Assembly (NCBI GenBank): GCA_002869165.1
Contig: PKTK01000001.1
Coordinates: 520,724-584,723 of the forward strand
Source: Candidatus Parcubacteria bacterium
GTDB lineage: Bacteria; Patescibacteria; ABY1; BM507; UBA12075
Length of the DNA stretch: 64,000 nt
Direction: 5' to 3'
A model generated the notes under the pieces. That model was not told the origin of the DNA and ran no database searches. It saw nothing but the letters and a program-made list of their open reading frames with translations. The number at the start of each line of letters is the position of its first letter. The stretch's first letter is position 1. Positions 16,940 to 24,637 of this stretch are shown here, piece after piece. The translations under genes and the position numbers were made by a program.

Positions 16940-18175
16940 CTATGTATTGTATATCGGATTCATTTTCCTGATTTTTTCAATTATTGGTGGTAATTTCTCC
17001 AGTAAATATTCAATTTCTTCTTCTGTATTGTGCTTACCTAAGCTGAATCTGATTGAATTATGTGCAATCTCTTTCTTAATACCCATAGCTATTAAAACGT
17101 GACTAGCCTTAAGTGAACCAGATGCGCAAGCTGAGCCGGTTGAGACGGCAATTCCTTCAATATCAAGTGACATTAGAACCGCCTCTCCTTCGCATCCTTT
17201 GAAAGAAAAATGTGCATGAGCCGGAGTAGCGTTTTCTCTGTCAGTATTCAAGACAACATCAGGGATCTTTTCTAATACTCCATCCACTAATTTGTCACGT
17301 AATTTTGCAATTTTTTTATTATCTTTTTCCAATGTTTTTTCATCCAATTGTTCAACTGCTGCACCCAGCCCGACTATTCCTGTTACGTTTATAGTACCGC
17401 TTCGTTTATTCCATTCTTGATGACCTCCTCTTTGTAAAGACTCCATTGGTACATCCTTTTGACAGTACAAAGCCCCTACTCCTTTAGGGCCATAAATTTT
17501 ATGCCCCGACATAGATAACATATCAACATAGTTCCATTTCACGTCTTGCTTGAAAAAATTAACTCCCTGAGTAGCATCCACATGAAAATAAGCTTTTTGT
17601 GGCCTTTCTCCTCTTTCTTTAACGGATAATTTTTTCCATTCTCGCTCACGTGATTCATTGTGTTTTTTTATGGTTTTACCGATTTCTCTAATAGGCATTA
17701 CCGCCCCGACCTCAGAATTTACATGCATTATACTAACCAAAACTGTATTATCTTTTAGCTTTTTCTTAAAATCTTCTACATCCACCACTCCATTAGGTAA
17801 AACTTTTACATGGTCTACCTCTACACCCTCAGCTTCCAGTTCCATAAAAGGCTCTAGTACAGCATCATGTTCTACAATTGACGTTATTACATGTGGATTT
17901 TTTATACCTTGTTTTTTTATAGCCTTAATAAATCCTTTGATAGCTAAATTGTCAGACTCAGTTGCCCCTGAAGTAAAAATAACCTCCGTTTCAGAGCAAT
18001 TCAAAAACTTTGCCATTTGAGTTCTGGCTATATCAAGCCCCTTTGCAGCATCCAGTCCAAAACTGTGAATTGAGGTAGCATTACCATAAGTATCAGAAAA
18101 ATAAGGCATCATTGCCTCTAAAACTTTTTTGTCCACTGGGGTGGTGGCACTATGATCGAAATATACTTTTCTCAT
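16940..18175 (-). CDS. iscS: Cysteine desulfurase IscS/NifS
   Basis: 411 residues. A PLP-dependent class V enzyme: YFDHSATTPVD at the start, HVDATQG, SGHKIYGPKGVGALY with the PLP lysine (about 225), and the mobile active-site cysteine in STGSACASG (about 352). It converts cysteine to alanine and supplies sulfur to IscU for Fe-S assembly. A charged insert (ESREREWKKLSVKERGERPQ, about 172-191) is unusual. Last gene of the isc operon. Confidence 0.95.
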   Translation of the reverse strand: MRKVYFDHSATTPVDKKVLEAMMPYFSDTYGNATSIHSFGLDAAKGLDIARTQMAKFLNCSETEVIFTSGATESDNLAIKGFIKAIKKQGIKNPHVITSIVEHDAVLEPFMELEAEGVEVDHVKVLPNGVVDVEDFKKKLKDNTVLVSIMHVNSEVGAVMPIREIGKTIKKHNESREREWKKLSVKERGERPQKAYFHVDATQGVNFFKQDVKWNYVDMLSMSGHKIYGPKGVGALYCQKDVPMESLQRGGHQEWNKRSGTINVTGIVGLGAAVEQLDEKTLEKDNKKIAKLRDKLVDGVLEKIPDVVLNTDRENATPAHAHFSFKGCEGEAVLMSLDIEGIAVSTGSACASGSLKASHVLIAMGIKKEIAHNSIRFSLGKHNTEEEIEYLLEKLPPIIEKIRKMNPIYNT

Positions 18176-18189
18176 ATTTTAGCTGTCAA

Positions 18190-18267
18190 CGAAAATACGA
18201 ATCTGTACGAATTTACGAATCTAACTTCAACGAATATTATAAAATTATTCGTAGATTCGTATTTTCG
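18190..18267. repeat. Inverted array of TACGAAT-type heptamers
   Basis: CGAAAATACGAATCT (18190-18204) is matched by its exact complement at 18253-18267, with more TACGAAT units between. It lies between nifU and iscS and could fold into a hairpin in the transcript. Confidence 0.6.
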
Positions 18268-18319
18268 CAGACTGGGTATTTTCTATAATCAATATTTCTT
18301 ATACAATTATTTTCAAGAA

Positions 18320-18559
18320 CTAAATCCCTACTACTTCCTTCACCTCGGGAACCTCTTTTTTTAATTCTGCTTCTATTCCTTGTTTCAAGGTCATTTGTGC
18401 CATAGGACATCCTACACACATCCCTTTTAATTGGACTTGCACAACGCCAGTTTTTTCATCGACTGACACAAAATCAACATCCCCACCATCAGCTTGTAGG
18501 CTAGGACGTACTTTTTCTAAAGCATTCTTTATTTTTTTTTCTAAATCTTTTTCGTTCAT
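18320..18559 (-). CDS. NifU C-terminal-domain (Nfu-like) iron-sulfur scaffold
   Basis: 79 residues matching the NifU C-terminal domain: LQADGGDVDFV and the cluster-binding C-x2-C in GMCVGCPMAQMTL. It acts as a carrier or scaffold between IscU and apo-proteins. Position between iscU and iscS supports this. Confidence 0.9.
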   Translation of the reverse strand: MNEKDLEKKIKNALEKVRPSLQADGGDVDFVSVDEKTGVVQVQLKGMCVGCPMAQMTLKQGIEAELKKEVPEVKEVVGI

Positions 18560-18565
18560 ATATTG

Positions 18566-18640
18566 TTAGTTAAAAGTTAAAAAGTTAAAAGTTTATAAAG
18601 TTACTTTCTACTTTACAAACTTTCTAACTTTATAAACTCT
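18566..18640. repeat. AAGTTAA / TTTATAAACT heptamer-like repeats
   Basis: Repeated AGTTAAAA units are followed by inverted counterparts (AAGTTTATAAAG...CTTTATAAACT) between iscU and nifU. No coding content. Confidence 0.5.
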
Positions 18641-19001
18641 TTTTATTTTGATAATCTTTAATAGCTGAATGCAAAGCATCCACTCCAAGCATTGAGCAGT
18701 GAATCTTTGGTGCTGGTAATCCCCCCAAGTCATTAACAATGTCATCTTTATTCATTGCAAGCGCCTCTTCTAGAGTCTTGCCCTTAGCAAGCTCAGTTGC
18801 GGCCGAGGAAACAGCAATTGCAGCAGCACAACCCAAAGTCTCGAATTTTATATCTTCAATTCGATTATCTTTAATGCGCAAATAAATTTTCATCACATCT
18901 CCGCAAGTTGGATTTCCTTCTTGTCCCACAGCATCAGGATTGTCCATACTTCCCTGATTGCGCGGATTACGAAAATGTTCCATTACTTTTTCACTGTACA
19001 T
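18630..19001 (-). CDS. iscU: Iron-sulfur cluster scaffold IscU
   Basis: The start at 19001 (MYSEKVMEHF) matches the family. The three ligand cysteines are in NPTCGD (about 33), LGCAAAIA (about 57) and KIHCSML (about 102), with the Asp after the first Cys that is typical of IscU. It assembles [2Fe-2S]/[4Fe-4S] clusters using sulfur from IscS. The upstream start is A/T-only. Confidence 0.95.
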   Translation of the reverse strand: MYSEKVMEHFRNPRNQGSMDNPDAVGQEGNPTCGDVMKIYLRIKDNRIEDIKFETLGCAAAIAVSSAATELAKGKTLEEALAMNKDDIVNDLGGLPAPKIHCSMLGVDALHSAIKDYQNKKSL

Positions 19002-19009
19002 ATTTAAAT

Positions 19010-19082
19010 CACATAACACATATCACACATCACATAGCAATCAACCAATAATGTTATGTGCTATGTCTTATGTGATATGTGA
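19010..19082. repeat. Inverted array of CACATAA-type heptamers
   Basis: Units like TCACATA, ACACATA and TCACACA are followed by their complements (TATGTGC, TATGTGA) around a short centre. The array fills the gap between the L,D-transpeptidase gene and iscU. Confidence 0.6.
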
Positions 19083-19086
19083 AAAA

Positions 19087-19839
19087 TTAATAAATAAACA
19101 CCTCTGTCCCTACCTCTGTCCAATTATATACTTCCTCTGCCTCTCCAACCCCCAAACGAATACAACCGTGCGATACTGGTGTTCCTAGGTGATTTTCACC
19201 TTCTTTGTAACCGCCTGGCCATTCTGGAAGTTCATGAATGCCGAATTTACCATAGTTCATACCAAGCCAATAAGGCATCCAAAGACCATAAGCAGATGAC
19301 CATGGCCGAGGAAGTTTATTATAAATCGTAAAATGACCTTTAGGAGTAGGCATACTAGGCTTACCAGTTGAAACTGTATAAGTCTTCATGCGAACTCCAC
19401 CGAGAAATATACTTAATTCCTGGGCGCCAGTATTTACTTCTATTCTTTTCTCTAAACTACTTGTGCCTTTTTTCAAAGGATCAAAAAAATTAGCTATCTC
19501 AATACCATCCCTTAGCCCATCTCCATCTGTATCAATATTTGATAAATCTGTATGAAAATTGAGTTCCATTCTATCACTTAGACCATCACCATCAAAATCA
19601 CTTTCTTCTAACTTCAAAGGTCGAGAGTCAAGAGGCGTATATCCATTGTTGAGCTCCGTCCAGTCAGAATAATTATCATCATCAGTGTCTGCTTTTTCGG
19701 TATCGGTTTTATATATTTCAATCTCATCCTTGTCAGGTACACCATCAATATCAGCATCACGAAAAACTGAAGCGCTGCTAACTAGCACTCCTAGTGAAAA
19801 AATTAATACTGCAAATAAAAATATTTTGGGGATTTTCAT
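19087..19839 (-). CDS. L,D-transpeptidase (YkuD) with EF-hand/TSP3-like repeats
   Basis: 250 residues. Residues 1-24 are a signal peptide. From about 28 to 120 there are DxDxDG calcium-loop repeats (DADIDGVPD, DTDDDNYSD, DFDGDGLSD, DTDGDGLRD). The YkuD domain fills the C-terminus with the catalytic motif SHGCIRLG (Cys about 224). It should cross-link or anchor to peptidoglycan outside the membrane, perhaps calcium-dependently. Its place inside the isc operon is unexpected. Confidence 0.9.
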   Translation of the reverse strand: MKIPKIFLFAVLIFSLGVLVSSASVFRDADIDGVPDKDEIEIYKTDTEKADTDDDNYSDWTELNNGYTPLDSRPLKLEESDFDGDGLSDRMELNFHTDLSNIDTDGDGLRDGIEIANFFDPLKKGTSSLEKRIEVNTGAQELSIFLGGVRMKTYTVSTGKPSMPTPKGHFTIYNKLPRPWSSAYGLWMPYWLGMNYGKFGIHELPEWPGGYKEGENHLGTPVSHGCIRLGVGEAEEVYNWTEVGTEVFIY

Positions 19840-19849
19840 ATTTGAAGAT

Positions 19850-20254
19850 TTATTTTATCAAATCAGATAGATTGATTTTGGATAGAGTTGAAACAACCGC
19901 ATCCTGAACCTTGATCAAAACCTTTGGCACTTCACAATACTTACCAGCCCTACACTTAACTTCACCATGTTTATGAATGCACTTAAAGGGGCTAACCTGT
20001 CCTTCAAGTGCTTCCACAATTTCCAAAGCAGTTATATTTCTCGCGCATCTACTGAGTGTGTAGCCTCCAGAAGCACCAACTTCTGCTTTTACCAAACCTG
20101 CCTTTTTTAAACTAGAAAATATTCGTTCTAAATAAGACAAAGAAATATTCTGCTCCTTGGCGATGGTAGCCAGTGACAAACTTCCTTTTCTATAAGTTCT
20201 AGCTAAACTAGTCATTGCCCGAATTCCATAGGTTGTCTTGGTTGAAAATTTCAT
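19850..20254 (-). CDS. iscR: Rrf2-family regulator, IscR-like
   Basis: 134 residues from the ATG at 20254 (MKFSTKTTYGIRAM); a TTG six bases earlier is less likely. The winged-helix part holds SLATIAKEQNISLSYLERIFSSLKKAGLV. Three cysteines (FKCIHKHGEVKCRAGKYC, about 91-108) match the cluster-binding region of IscR with different spacing (8 and 5 instead of 5 and 5). First gene of the isc operon, with a palindromic operator at its own start point, so Fe-S-responsive autoregulation is likely. Confidence 0.88.
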   Translation of the reverse strand: MKFSTKTTYGIRAMTSLARTYRKGSLSLATIAKEQNISLSYLERIFSSLKKAGLVKAEVGASGGYTLSRCARNITALEIVEALEGQVSPFKCIHKHGEVKCRAGKYCEVPKVLIKVQDAVVSTLSKINLSDLIK

Positions 20255-20266
20255 ATTCAAATAATT

Positions 20267-20283
20267 CCTACTAAACTAGTAGG
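20267..20283. promoter_or_regulatory. Candidate IscR/Rrf2 operator
   Basis: CCTACTA-AAC-TAGTAGG is a perfect 7-bp inverted repeat centred just downstream of the predicted iscR start point (about 20284). Rrf2 operators are dyads of this kind. Confidence 0.65.
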
Positions 20284-20290
20284 TATTATT

Positions 20291-20318
20291 AATATAACAT
20301 ATGTGCACTATATGTCAA
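20291..20318 (-). promoter_or_regulatory. Promoter of the iscR operon
   Basis: Minus strand TTGACA (20313-20318), 16 bp, TATATT (20291-20296). Confidence 0.75.
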
Positions 20319-20322
20319 ATCA

Positions 20323-20351
20323 TTGACAAAAATAAAAATATATACTATAAA
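20323..20351 (+). promoter_or_regulatory. Promoter of the 20410 gene
   Basis: TTGACA (20323-20328), 17 bp, TATAAA (20346-20351); back to back with the iscR promoter, with 4 bp between the -35 boxes. Confidence 0.75.
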
Positions 20352-20409
20352 TAAATATTAAAACTAGTATATTTACAACTAAATAAACACAAAAAAACAG
20401 GAGGAAAAC

Positions 20410-21648
20410 ATGGACGACAGAGTAAAACAGGCTTTTTGGGGCGGTTTTTTAACGTCAATAATTGGTTTACCACCGGCACTTTTGACTGAAAACCTTTATT
20501 TGCTTTTGGTCTTTGGTTTTATCGGCTTTTCGCTTGGCTATTGCTACCATATAATTGCCGAGAAGACTAGTTACGCCATAGATATAATAAGCAAACAGGG
20601 AGTGGGTCAAGCCGTAAAAAACGACAGTCTTGTCAAAGTATGGCTGCGGCATCTTGGTAAAAGAATCAAAAAACTATACCACCTCATCGACCGAACTATC
20701 GTTATCATCGCCTACCCGTTTTTGAATCTTCCAAAAGCGCTCAGAATAAGCTACCAATGGCTTATTTTAGCTGCAGTATGCACTATCGAGCATGCAAAAG
20801 ATGCACCCGGGAGATTTTCAGAGTGGATTGACTTTGAAATAAACAAAATCTTCATGGACAATCTCATTTCTGTAATAACTTCCACTTGTATTGTTTTTCT
20901 GACTTCGCTTGCCCTGATAACAAGTAGTCTTGCGGGAAACCCAAAAGACCCAACAGATCCAACAGGAACAATCCTTATTTCTTTTCTACTGGCAGGCCTA
21001 TCTCTAATAGCAAATATCGATAAAATAACGTTCCTTTGGTTTATCAAGAAAGAATCGTCATATTTTGCCAAATACAAAAGAAATAAACGTTTTTATTTCT
21101 TGTACACTCTACTTGAATGCACTTGGCTTGGTTCTTGGGCGGCCTTGCTTGGCTATATAGGGTTTTTTTATTTTTTCATTACAATGGCAGTTATCATGGC
21201 TTCCATATTCATTTACTTTCCATTGCTCTTCTTAATCAAAATGAGTTGGACTGCTATTATCTGGAACAACAAAACAGGCCTACCAAGTTTTATCGTAGCG
21301 ATCACAACAGCCTGGTTATTTTATGACCTTATCATAAGTCATGAACTAAGCATTCTGATACAAGGGGTTCTAATTATTGTTTCTGGTGTCACGGGGGGTC
21401 TTTTAACAGCTACCTTTTGCCACCTCACAGAAAAAATATTTGTAACAAAACCTGATTGGTGTGATCAACCCTATTTTGATTCAGAGTGTTGTGATAATGG
21501 TATCTTAGAAAAGGGCATAAAAGATATTGGCACTTCTGTCATAAGGGTGTCATCCCTTATCTGGAATACAGTCCTATTTGTTACACCGACCAAAAATCGG
21601 AAAAACTGGCAAATAAAAAATGCAAATAAACTAGTATTTAATCTGTAA
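20410..21648 (+). CDS. Polytopic membrane protein of unknown function (412 aa)
   Basis: A clear GGAGG precedes the ATG, its own promoter lies at 20323-20351 and a terminator follows. About 8 membrane segments are visible (near 10-45, 100-120, 150-170, 180-205, 225-290 and 300-345). The N-terminal third contains a basic amphipathic region (RHLGKRIKKLYHLIDR). No transporter or enzyme signature is seen. It may share control with the isc operon through the common upstream region. Confidence 0.6.
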   Translation: MDDRVKQAFWGGFLTSIIGLPPALLTENLYLLLVFGFIGFSLGYCYHIIAEKTSYAIDIISKQGVGQAVKNDSLVKVWLRHLGKRIKKLYHLIDRTIVIIAYPFLNLPKALRISYQWLILAAVCTIEHAKDAPGRFSEWIDFEINKIFMDNLISVITSTCIVFLTSLALITSSLAGNPKDPTDPTGTILISFLLAGLSLIANIDKITFLWFIKKESSYFAKYKRNKRFYFLYTLLECTWLGSWAALLGYIGFFYFFITMAVIMASIFIYFPLLFLIKMSWTAIIWNNKTGLPSFIVAITTAWLFYDLIISHELSILIQGVLIIVSGVTGGLLTATFCHLTEKIFVTKPDWCDQPYFDSECCDNGILEKGIKDIGTSVIRVSSLIWNTVLFVTPTKNRKNWQIKNANKLVFNL

Positions 21649-21656
21649 TCATCATA

Positions 21657-21694
21657 GGCCAAGTGTTAAAAAATACACTTGGCCTTTTTATTTT
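21657..21694 (+). terminator. Intrinsic terminator
   Basis: GGCCAAGTGT / ACACTTGGCC with an eight-base loop and TTTTTATTTT; ends the 20410 gene. Confidence 0.9.
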
Positions 21695-21711
21695 CTAAAC
21701 ATGGTATAATA

Positions 21712-21740
21712 TTGACATATCTAACAAAATAAGCTAATAT
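21712..21740 (+). promoter_or_regulatory. Promoter upstream of secE
   Basis: TTGACA (21712-21717), 17 bp, TAATAT (21735-21740). Predicted start about 21747. Confidence 0.65.
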
Positions 21741-21754
21741 TAAGTTATTAATAA

Positions 21755-21819
21755 ATGGACCCAAGCGGGGCCGTTTTTAATTACTTAAAAATTACTAATA
21801 TTAGACATTTTTAAGTAAT
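21755..21819 (+). promoter_or_regulatory. Possible attenuator / micro-ORF in the secE leader
   Basis: A 19-codon frame (ATG 21755, TAA 21812) begins about 8 nt after the predicted start point. It contains a GGACCC / GGGGCC hairpin followed by GTTTTT (21757-21778), then a perfect 12-bp inverted repeat ATTACTTAAAAA / TTTTTAAGTAAT (21780-21819). Either hairpin could end or shape the transcript before secE. Confidence 0.35.
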
Positions 21820-21906
21820 TTACGTTTCTAATCAATAAATTAACAATATTTTAAAATACTGCTATCTTCTACAAGTTAAAAAGGTAGCAACTAAAAGCTA
21901 AATTAT

Positions 21907-22098
21907 ATGGCTAATAAGCTAACAAATTACATCAAAGGCTCAATCGAGGAAATGAAAAAAGTTACCTGGCCTACCAAAAAGGAAACTCAAAGCTACACAA
22001 TATTAGTTATTGGAATTTCTGTGGCAGTAGCACTATTTCTTGGTGCGGTTGATTTTGTTTTTAATCAAGGTTTTGAGTTACTTGTATCAACTATTTAA
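21907..22098 (+). CDS. secE: Preprotein translocase subunit SecE
   Basis: 63 residues with the compact bacterial SecE layout: an amphipathic helix with EEMKKVTWPTKKE (about 14-26), then one membrane helix (about 32-55). It clamps SecY in the translocon. It is followed by nusG as in most bacteria, although a dispersed repeat lies between them. Start context AATTATATGG has no Shine-Dalgarno. Confidence 0.95.
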   Translation: MANKLTNYIKGSIEEMKKVTWPTKKETQSYTILVIGISVAVALFLGAVDFVFNQGFELLVSTI

Positions 22099-22117
22099 TA
22101 ATAAACATCATATAGTT

Positions 22118-22250
22118 TGTCATCTCGAGCGAAATCGACAAGGTGAATTACCGGAGGCAAGAGAGAGTGCTCTGAGACAGAGATCCCTTCGTTGTAAATA
22201 TTTCCCGTTTAAGAGATTTCTCCCTGCACTCCGTTTTAGTCGAAATGACA
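22118..22250. repeat. TGTCAT...ATGACA element
   Basis: Imperfect palindrome of 133 bp between secE and nusG: TGTCATCTCGAGCG at the left, CGAAATGACA at the right, with GAGATCCC/GAGATTTCTCCC internal arms. Confidence 0.65.
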
Positions 22251-22272
22251 AAAAAATTAAATTAATAAAAAT

Positions 22273-22818
22273 ATGGCCAAACAAACATTAAATCAAGGTA
22301 GAAGATGGTATGTGCTTCACACCTATTCTGGTTACGAAGAAAATGTTGAAAAAAATCTAAAACAAAGAATTGAGTCTATGGATATGGAAGACAAAATTTT
22401 TAATATTTTAATTCCGACTGAGAATAAAATCAAAATCAAAAACGGAAAAAGAAAAGTAGTAGAAGAAAAGATCTTCCCAGGTTATGTAATGGTAGAAATG
22501 ATCGTAAACGATGATTCTTGGTACGTGGTGCGTAACACCCCAAATGTAACTGGTTTTATTGGAACCGGAACTATTCCAACTCCAATTTCTGAAAAAGAGG
22601 TAAAAGGACTTCAAAAAAGAATGGGAGTTGAGGAGCCTAAATTTAAAATCGATATTTCAATTGATACTCCAGTTCGAATCACTGATGGACCCTTCAAGAA
22701 TCTAGAAGGAAAGGTTACTTCAATCGATGAAGCAAAAGGAAAATGTAAAGTACTAGTGTCTATGTTTGGCCGTGAGACACCAGTTGAATTGGACTTTTTG
22801 CAGATTAAGAAAATATAG
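22273..22818 (+). CDS. nusG: Transcription elongation/antitermination factor NusG
   Basis: 181 residues. The NGN domain has RRWYVLHTYSGYEENVEKNL (10-29) and FPGYVMVEM (about 71). The C-terminal KOW domain has VRITDGPFKNLEGKVTSID (about 135-154). Normal length and layout. It binds RNA polymerase and couples transcription to translation or Rho. The start is A/T-only (AAAATATGG). Confidence 0.97.
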   Translation: MAKQTLNQGRRWYVLHTYSGYEENVEKNLKQRIESMDMEDKIFNILIPTENKIKIKNGKRKVVEEKIFPGYVMVEMIVNDDSWYVVRNTPNVTGFIGTGTIPTPISEKEVKGLQKRMGVEEPKFKIDISIDTPVRITDGPFKNLEGKVTSIDEAKGKCKVLVSMFGRETPVELDFLQIKKI

Positions 22819-22887
22819 TAAATTGCTATATTATTCAATTGTTAAATTGTTAAAAAACATATAAATTTTAACAAGCACTCAACATCT

Positions 22888-22967
22888 TGTCATTTCGACT
22901 GAAAGGAGAAATCCCTTATACGTAAATATTTACGGCGAAGAGATCTCTCACTTCGTTCGAGATGACA
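22888..22967. repeat. TGTCAT...ATGACA element
   Basis: 80-bp imperfect palindrome, TGTCATTTCGACTGAAAG to CGTTCGAGATGACA, with internal inverted CGTAAATATTTACG (22921-22934). Confidence 0.7.
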
Positions 22968-23013
22968 AGTAATTCAAATACCACTGTTCTTAAAAATAAA
23001 TGAGGTAATAATT

Positions 23014-23187
23014 ATGAGTAATAATCTATTAACAGCAACTGTTATCTCGAGAAAAAGACTAAAAAGAAAACTTTCTCAAAACACCAAATTTTCAATTGCA
23101 ATAAAGTCTTTGTTTAAAAGACATGATTATGCAATCGAAGCTGGCAAAATATTTACCAAGCTTGATAAAACAAAATTTGGAAAATAA
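23014..23187 (+). CDS. Small basic hypothetical protein (57 aa)
   Basis: GAGGTAAT precedes the ATG. The protein begins MSNNLLTATVISRKRLKRK and is rich in Lys/Arg, with a helical middle (IAIKSLFKRHDYAIEAGKIF). It is first of three consecutive tiny genes between nusG and rplK that end at the hairpin at 23519-23543. No family recognised; nucleic-acid binding is only a guess from its charge. Confidence 0.5.
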   Translation: MSNNLLTATVISRKRLKRKLSQNTKFSIAIKSLFKRHDYAIEAGKIFTKLDKTKFGK

Positions 23188-23231
23188 CTTCAATGTTCTA
23201 AAAATCAATCAAACAGATAAGCGGGAGAGAA

Positions 23232-23387
23232 ATGAAAAATAAGGAGAGGGAGAGATTTGTTAAGGAAAGGAACAAACTGCGCGATGATTTGATTAAAATG
23301 ATAAGAATAATGCAAAACATCGACGCAAAAACAAAAAAAGGGATTAAAAATGGTCAACAAATCTCTAGCAAGAAAATTCAAACTTAA
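23232..23387 (+). CDS. Small helical hypothetical protein (51 aa)
   Basis: GGGAGAG lies 3-9 bases before the ATG. Very basic and helical (KNKEREREFV-like start, KLRDDLIKMIRIM). Its end overlaps the next small gene by 38 bp in a different frame, which suggests translational coupling. No family recognised. Confidence 0.45.
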   Translation: MKNKERERFVKERNKLRDDLIKMIRIMQNIDAKTKKGIKNGQQISSKKIQT

Positions 23388-23526
23388 AGGTAATAGGAAT
23401 AAAACTAGCGAGGGTGCTAAAGATTTTATTTCACTGCTAACTAGACTCAATAAAATTATTACCAATTCTGGTAAGAATAGTGTAGATGATTTAAGTCAAA
23501 GTAATTTTCGAATAAAAAGGAGCTAA
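23350..23526 (+). CDS. Small basic hypothetical protein (58 aa)
   Basis: Starts inside the preceding small gene (AAAGGG upstream of ATG) and ends at the terminator-like hairpin. The start MVNKSLARKFKLKGNRN is basic; the rest is helical (FISLLTRLNKIITNSG). Third member of the tiny-gene group. No family recognised. Confidence 0.45.
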   Translation: MVNKSLARKFKLKGNRNKTSEGAKDFISLLTRLNKIITNSGKNSVDDLSQSNFRIKRS

Positions 23527-23543
23527 ACAATTTGTTTAGCTCC
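23519..23543 (+). terminator. Hairpin at the end of the tiny-gene group
   Basis: GGAGCTAAAC / GTTTAGCTCC, 10 bp with a five-base loop overlapping the last stop codon; only a weak T tract follows. Confidence 0.6.
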
Positions 23544-23564
23544 ATTATTAACACAACATAAGTT

Positions 23565-23685
23565 AATGGCATAAAGTTTATAAAGGTTATTACATAATAA
23601 CGCTTCTCTTTACAAACTTTTCACTTTTAACTTAAAAACCTAAAAGCTAATAGCTAAAAGCTAGAAGCTAGAAGCTAAAAAATAT
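23565..23685. repeat. Heptamer-like repeats before rplK
   Basis: Tandem degenerate units AGCTAAA, AGCTAGA, AGCTAGA fill 23641-23680, preceded by AAGTTTATAAA/CTTTACAAACTT inverted words. They lead directly into the rplK start. Confidence 0.5.
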
Positions 23686-24111
23686 ATGGCTAAAAAAGTA
23701 ATGACAATCGTCAAGTTGCAAATCCCAGCTGGCCAAGCTAATCCAGCTCCTCCAGTAGGACCTGCACTTGGACAACACGGGCTACAAATTCAAGATTTTT
23801 GTACTAAATTCAATGACGCGACCAGAGATAGAATGGGAGATATTGTTCCTGTTGAAATAACAGTTTATGAAGACAGAACTTTCGACTTTATCACAAAAAC
23901 CCCACCAGCTTCAGCATTGCTAAAAAAACATTTGAAGCTAAAAAAGGGTTCACAAAAACCTTTAACTGATAAAGTAGCAAGTATCACCCAAAAAGAGCTA
24001 GAAGAAATAGCTGCAATCAAATTACCTGACCTAAATACAAACGATGTTAAACAGGCAGCGAAAATTATTGCAGGAACTGCTAGACAAATGGGTGTTGAAA
24101 TTAAAGACTAA
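23686..24111 (+). CDS. rplK: Ribosomal protein uL11
   Basis: 141 residues of standard length: VKLQIPAGQANPAPPVGPALGQHGLQ at the N-terminus (8-33) and KIIAGTARQMGVEI at the C-terminus. It forms the GTPase-associated stalk base with 23S rRNA. The rplK-rplA pair is retained but separated by a small gene and repeats. The start is A/T-only. Confidence 0.97.
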   Translation: MAKKVMTIVKLQIPAGQANPAPPVGPALGQHGLQIQDFCTKFNDATRDRMGDIVPVEITVYEDRTFDFITKTPPASALLKKHLKLKKGSQKPLTDKVASITQKELEEIAAIKLPDLNTNDVKQAAKIIAGTARQMGVEIKD

Positions 24112-24149
24112 AACCTTTAAATTGTTTATTTTACAACTCCGGAGGGAAT

Positions 24150-24380
24150 ATGAGTTTTAGGATTACAAATAAGAAAAAACTAGATCTAGAAATAGATCTG
24201 TATCAAAAAATCTTAACTCTTCTACTATTCATAGCTTGGGCAGTAATGGAAACTTATAATTTGCTAACCTGCAAAAATGCACTTATTTCCTTTCTTATCT
24301 ATATTTTGCTGTGTGTATGCCAAGGCATTTATATAGAATATCAAAAAAGAAAAGGAAATCTTATTGTAAAAAACGACTAA
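24150..24380 (+). CDS. Small membrane protein inserted between rplK and rplA (76 aa)
   Basis: CGGAGGG lies before the ATG, in contrast to the Shine-Dalgarno-less ribosomal genes on either side. Two hydrophobic helices (about 25-42 and 48-62) flank a TCKN turn, and the tail is basic. A terminator follows at once (24388-24412). This looks like a self-contained gene cassette inside a ribosomal operon. Function unknown. Confidence 0.6.
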   Translation: MSFRITNKKKLDLEIDLYQKILTLLLFIAWAVMETYNLLTCKNALISFLIYILLCVCQGIYIEYQKRKGNLIVKND

Positions 24381-24387
24381 AAACACT

Positions 24388-24412
24388 AAGGCAAGAATAC
24401 TTGCCTTTTAAA
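24388..24412 (+). terminator. Intrinsic terminator
   Basis: AAGGCAAG / CTTGCCTT with an AATA loop and TTTAAA; ends the 24150 gene inside the rplK-rplA interval. Confidence 0.75.
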
Positions 24413-24440
24413 TCAATTACCAAATTGAAATATAAAATCT

Positions 24441-24476
24441 AGTAACGTACCATGGTACGTTACTTGGTACGTTACT
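24441..24476. repeat. Perfect palindrome with an extra direct copy
   Basis: AGTAACGTACCA meets its exact complement TGGTACGTTACT (24441-24464), then TGGTACGTTACT repeats once more (24465-24476). Confidence 0.7.
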
Positions 24477-24506
24477 AAAAATTAACTGGTGGGAGGACTC
24501 CTCTTT

Positions 24507-24604
24507 TGCCATTCCTGGCGACCGAAGGGAGGGAAAGGAATCTCGTGAAGATTAATCTTGATAAGATTCCTTTCCCTTACACTTCGTTCCGACTGGAAAT
24601 GACA
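24507..24604. repeat. TGTCAT-family element (diverged left end)
   Basis: TGCCATTCCTGG to GGAAATGACA with internal AAAGGAATCTC / GATTCCTTTCCC arms; between the 24150 gene and rplA. Confidence 0.6.
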
Positions 24605-24637
24605 AAAAGATGATCCGCTTTACCACTAAAAAAACAC

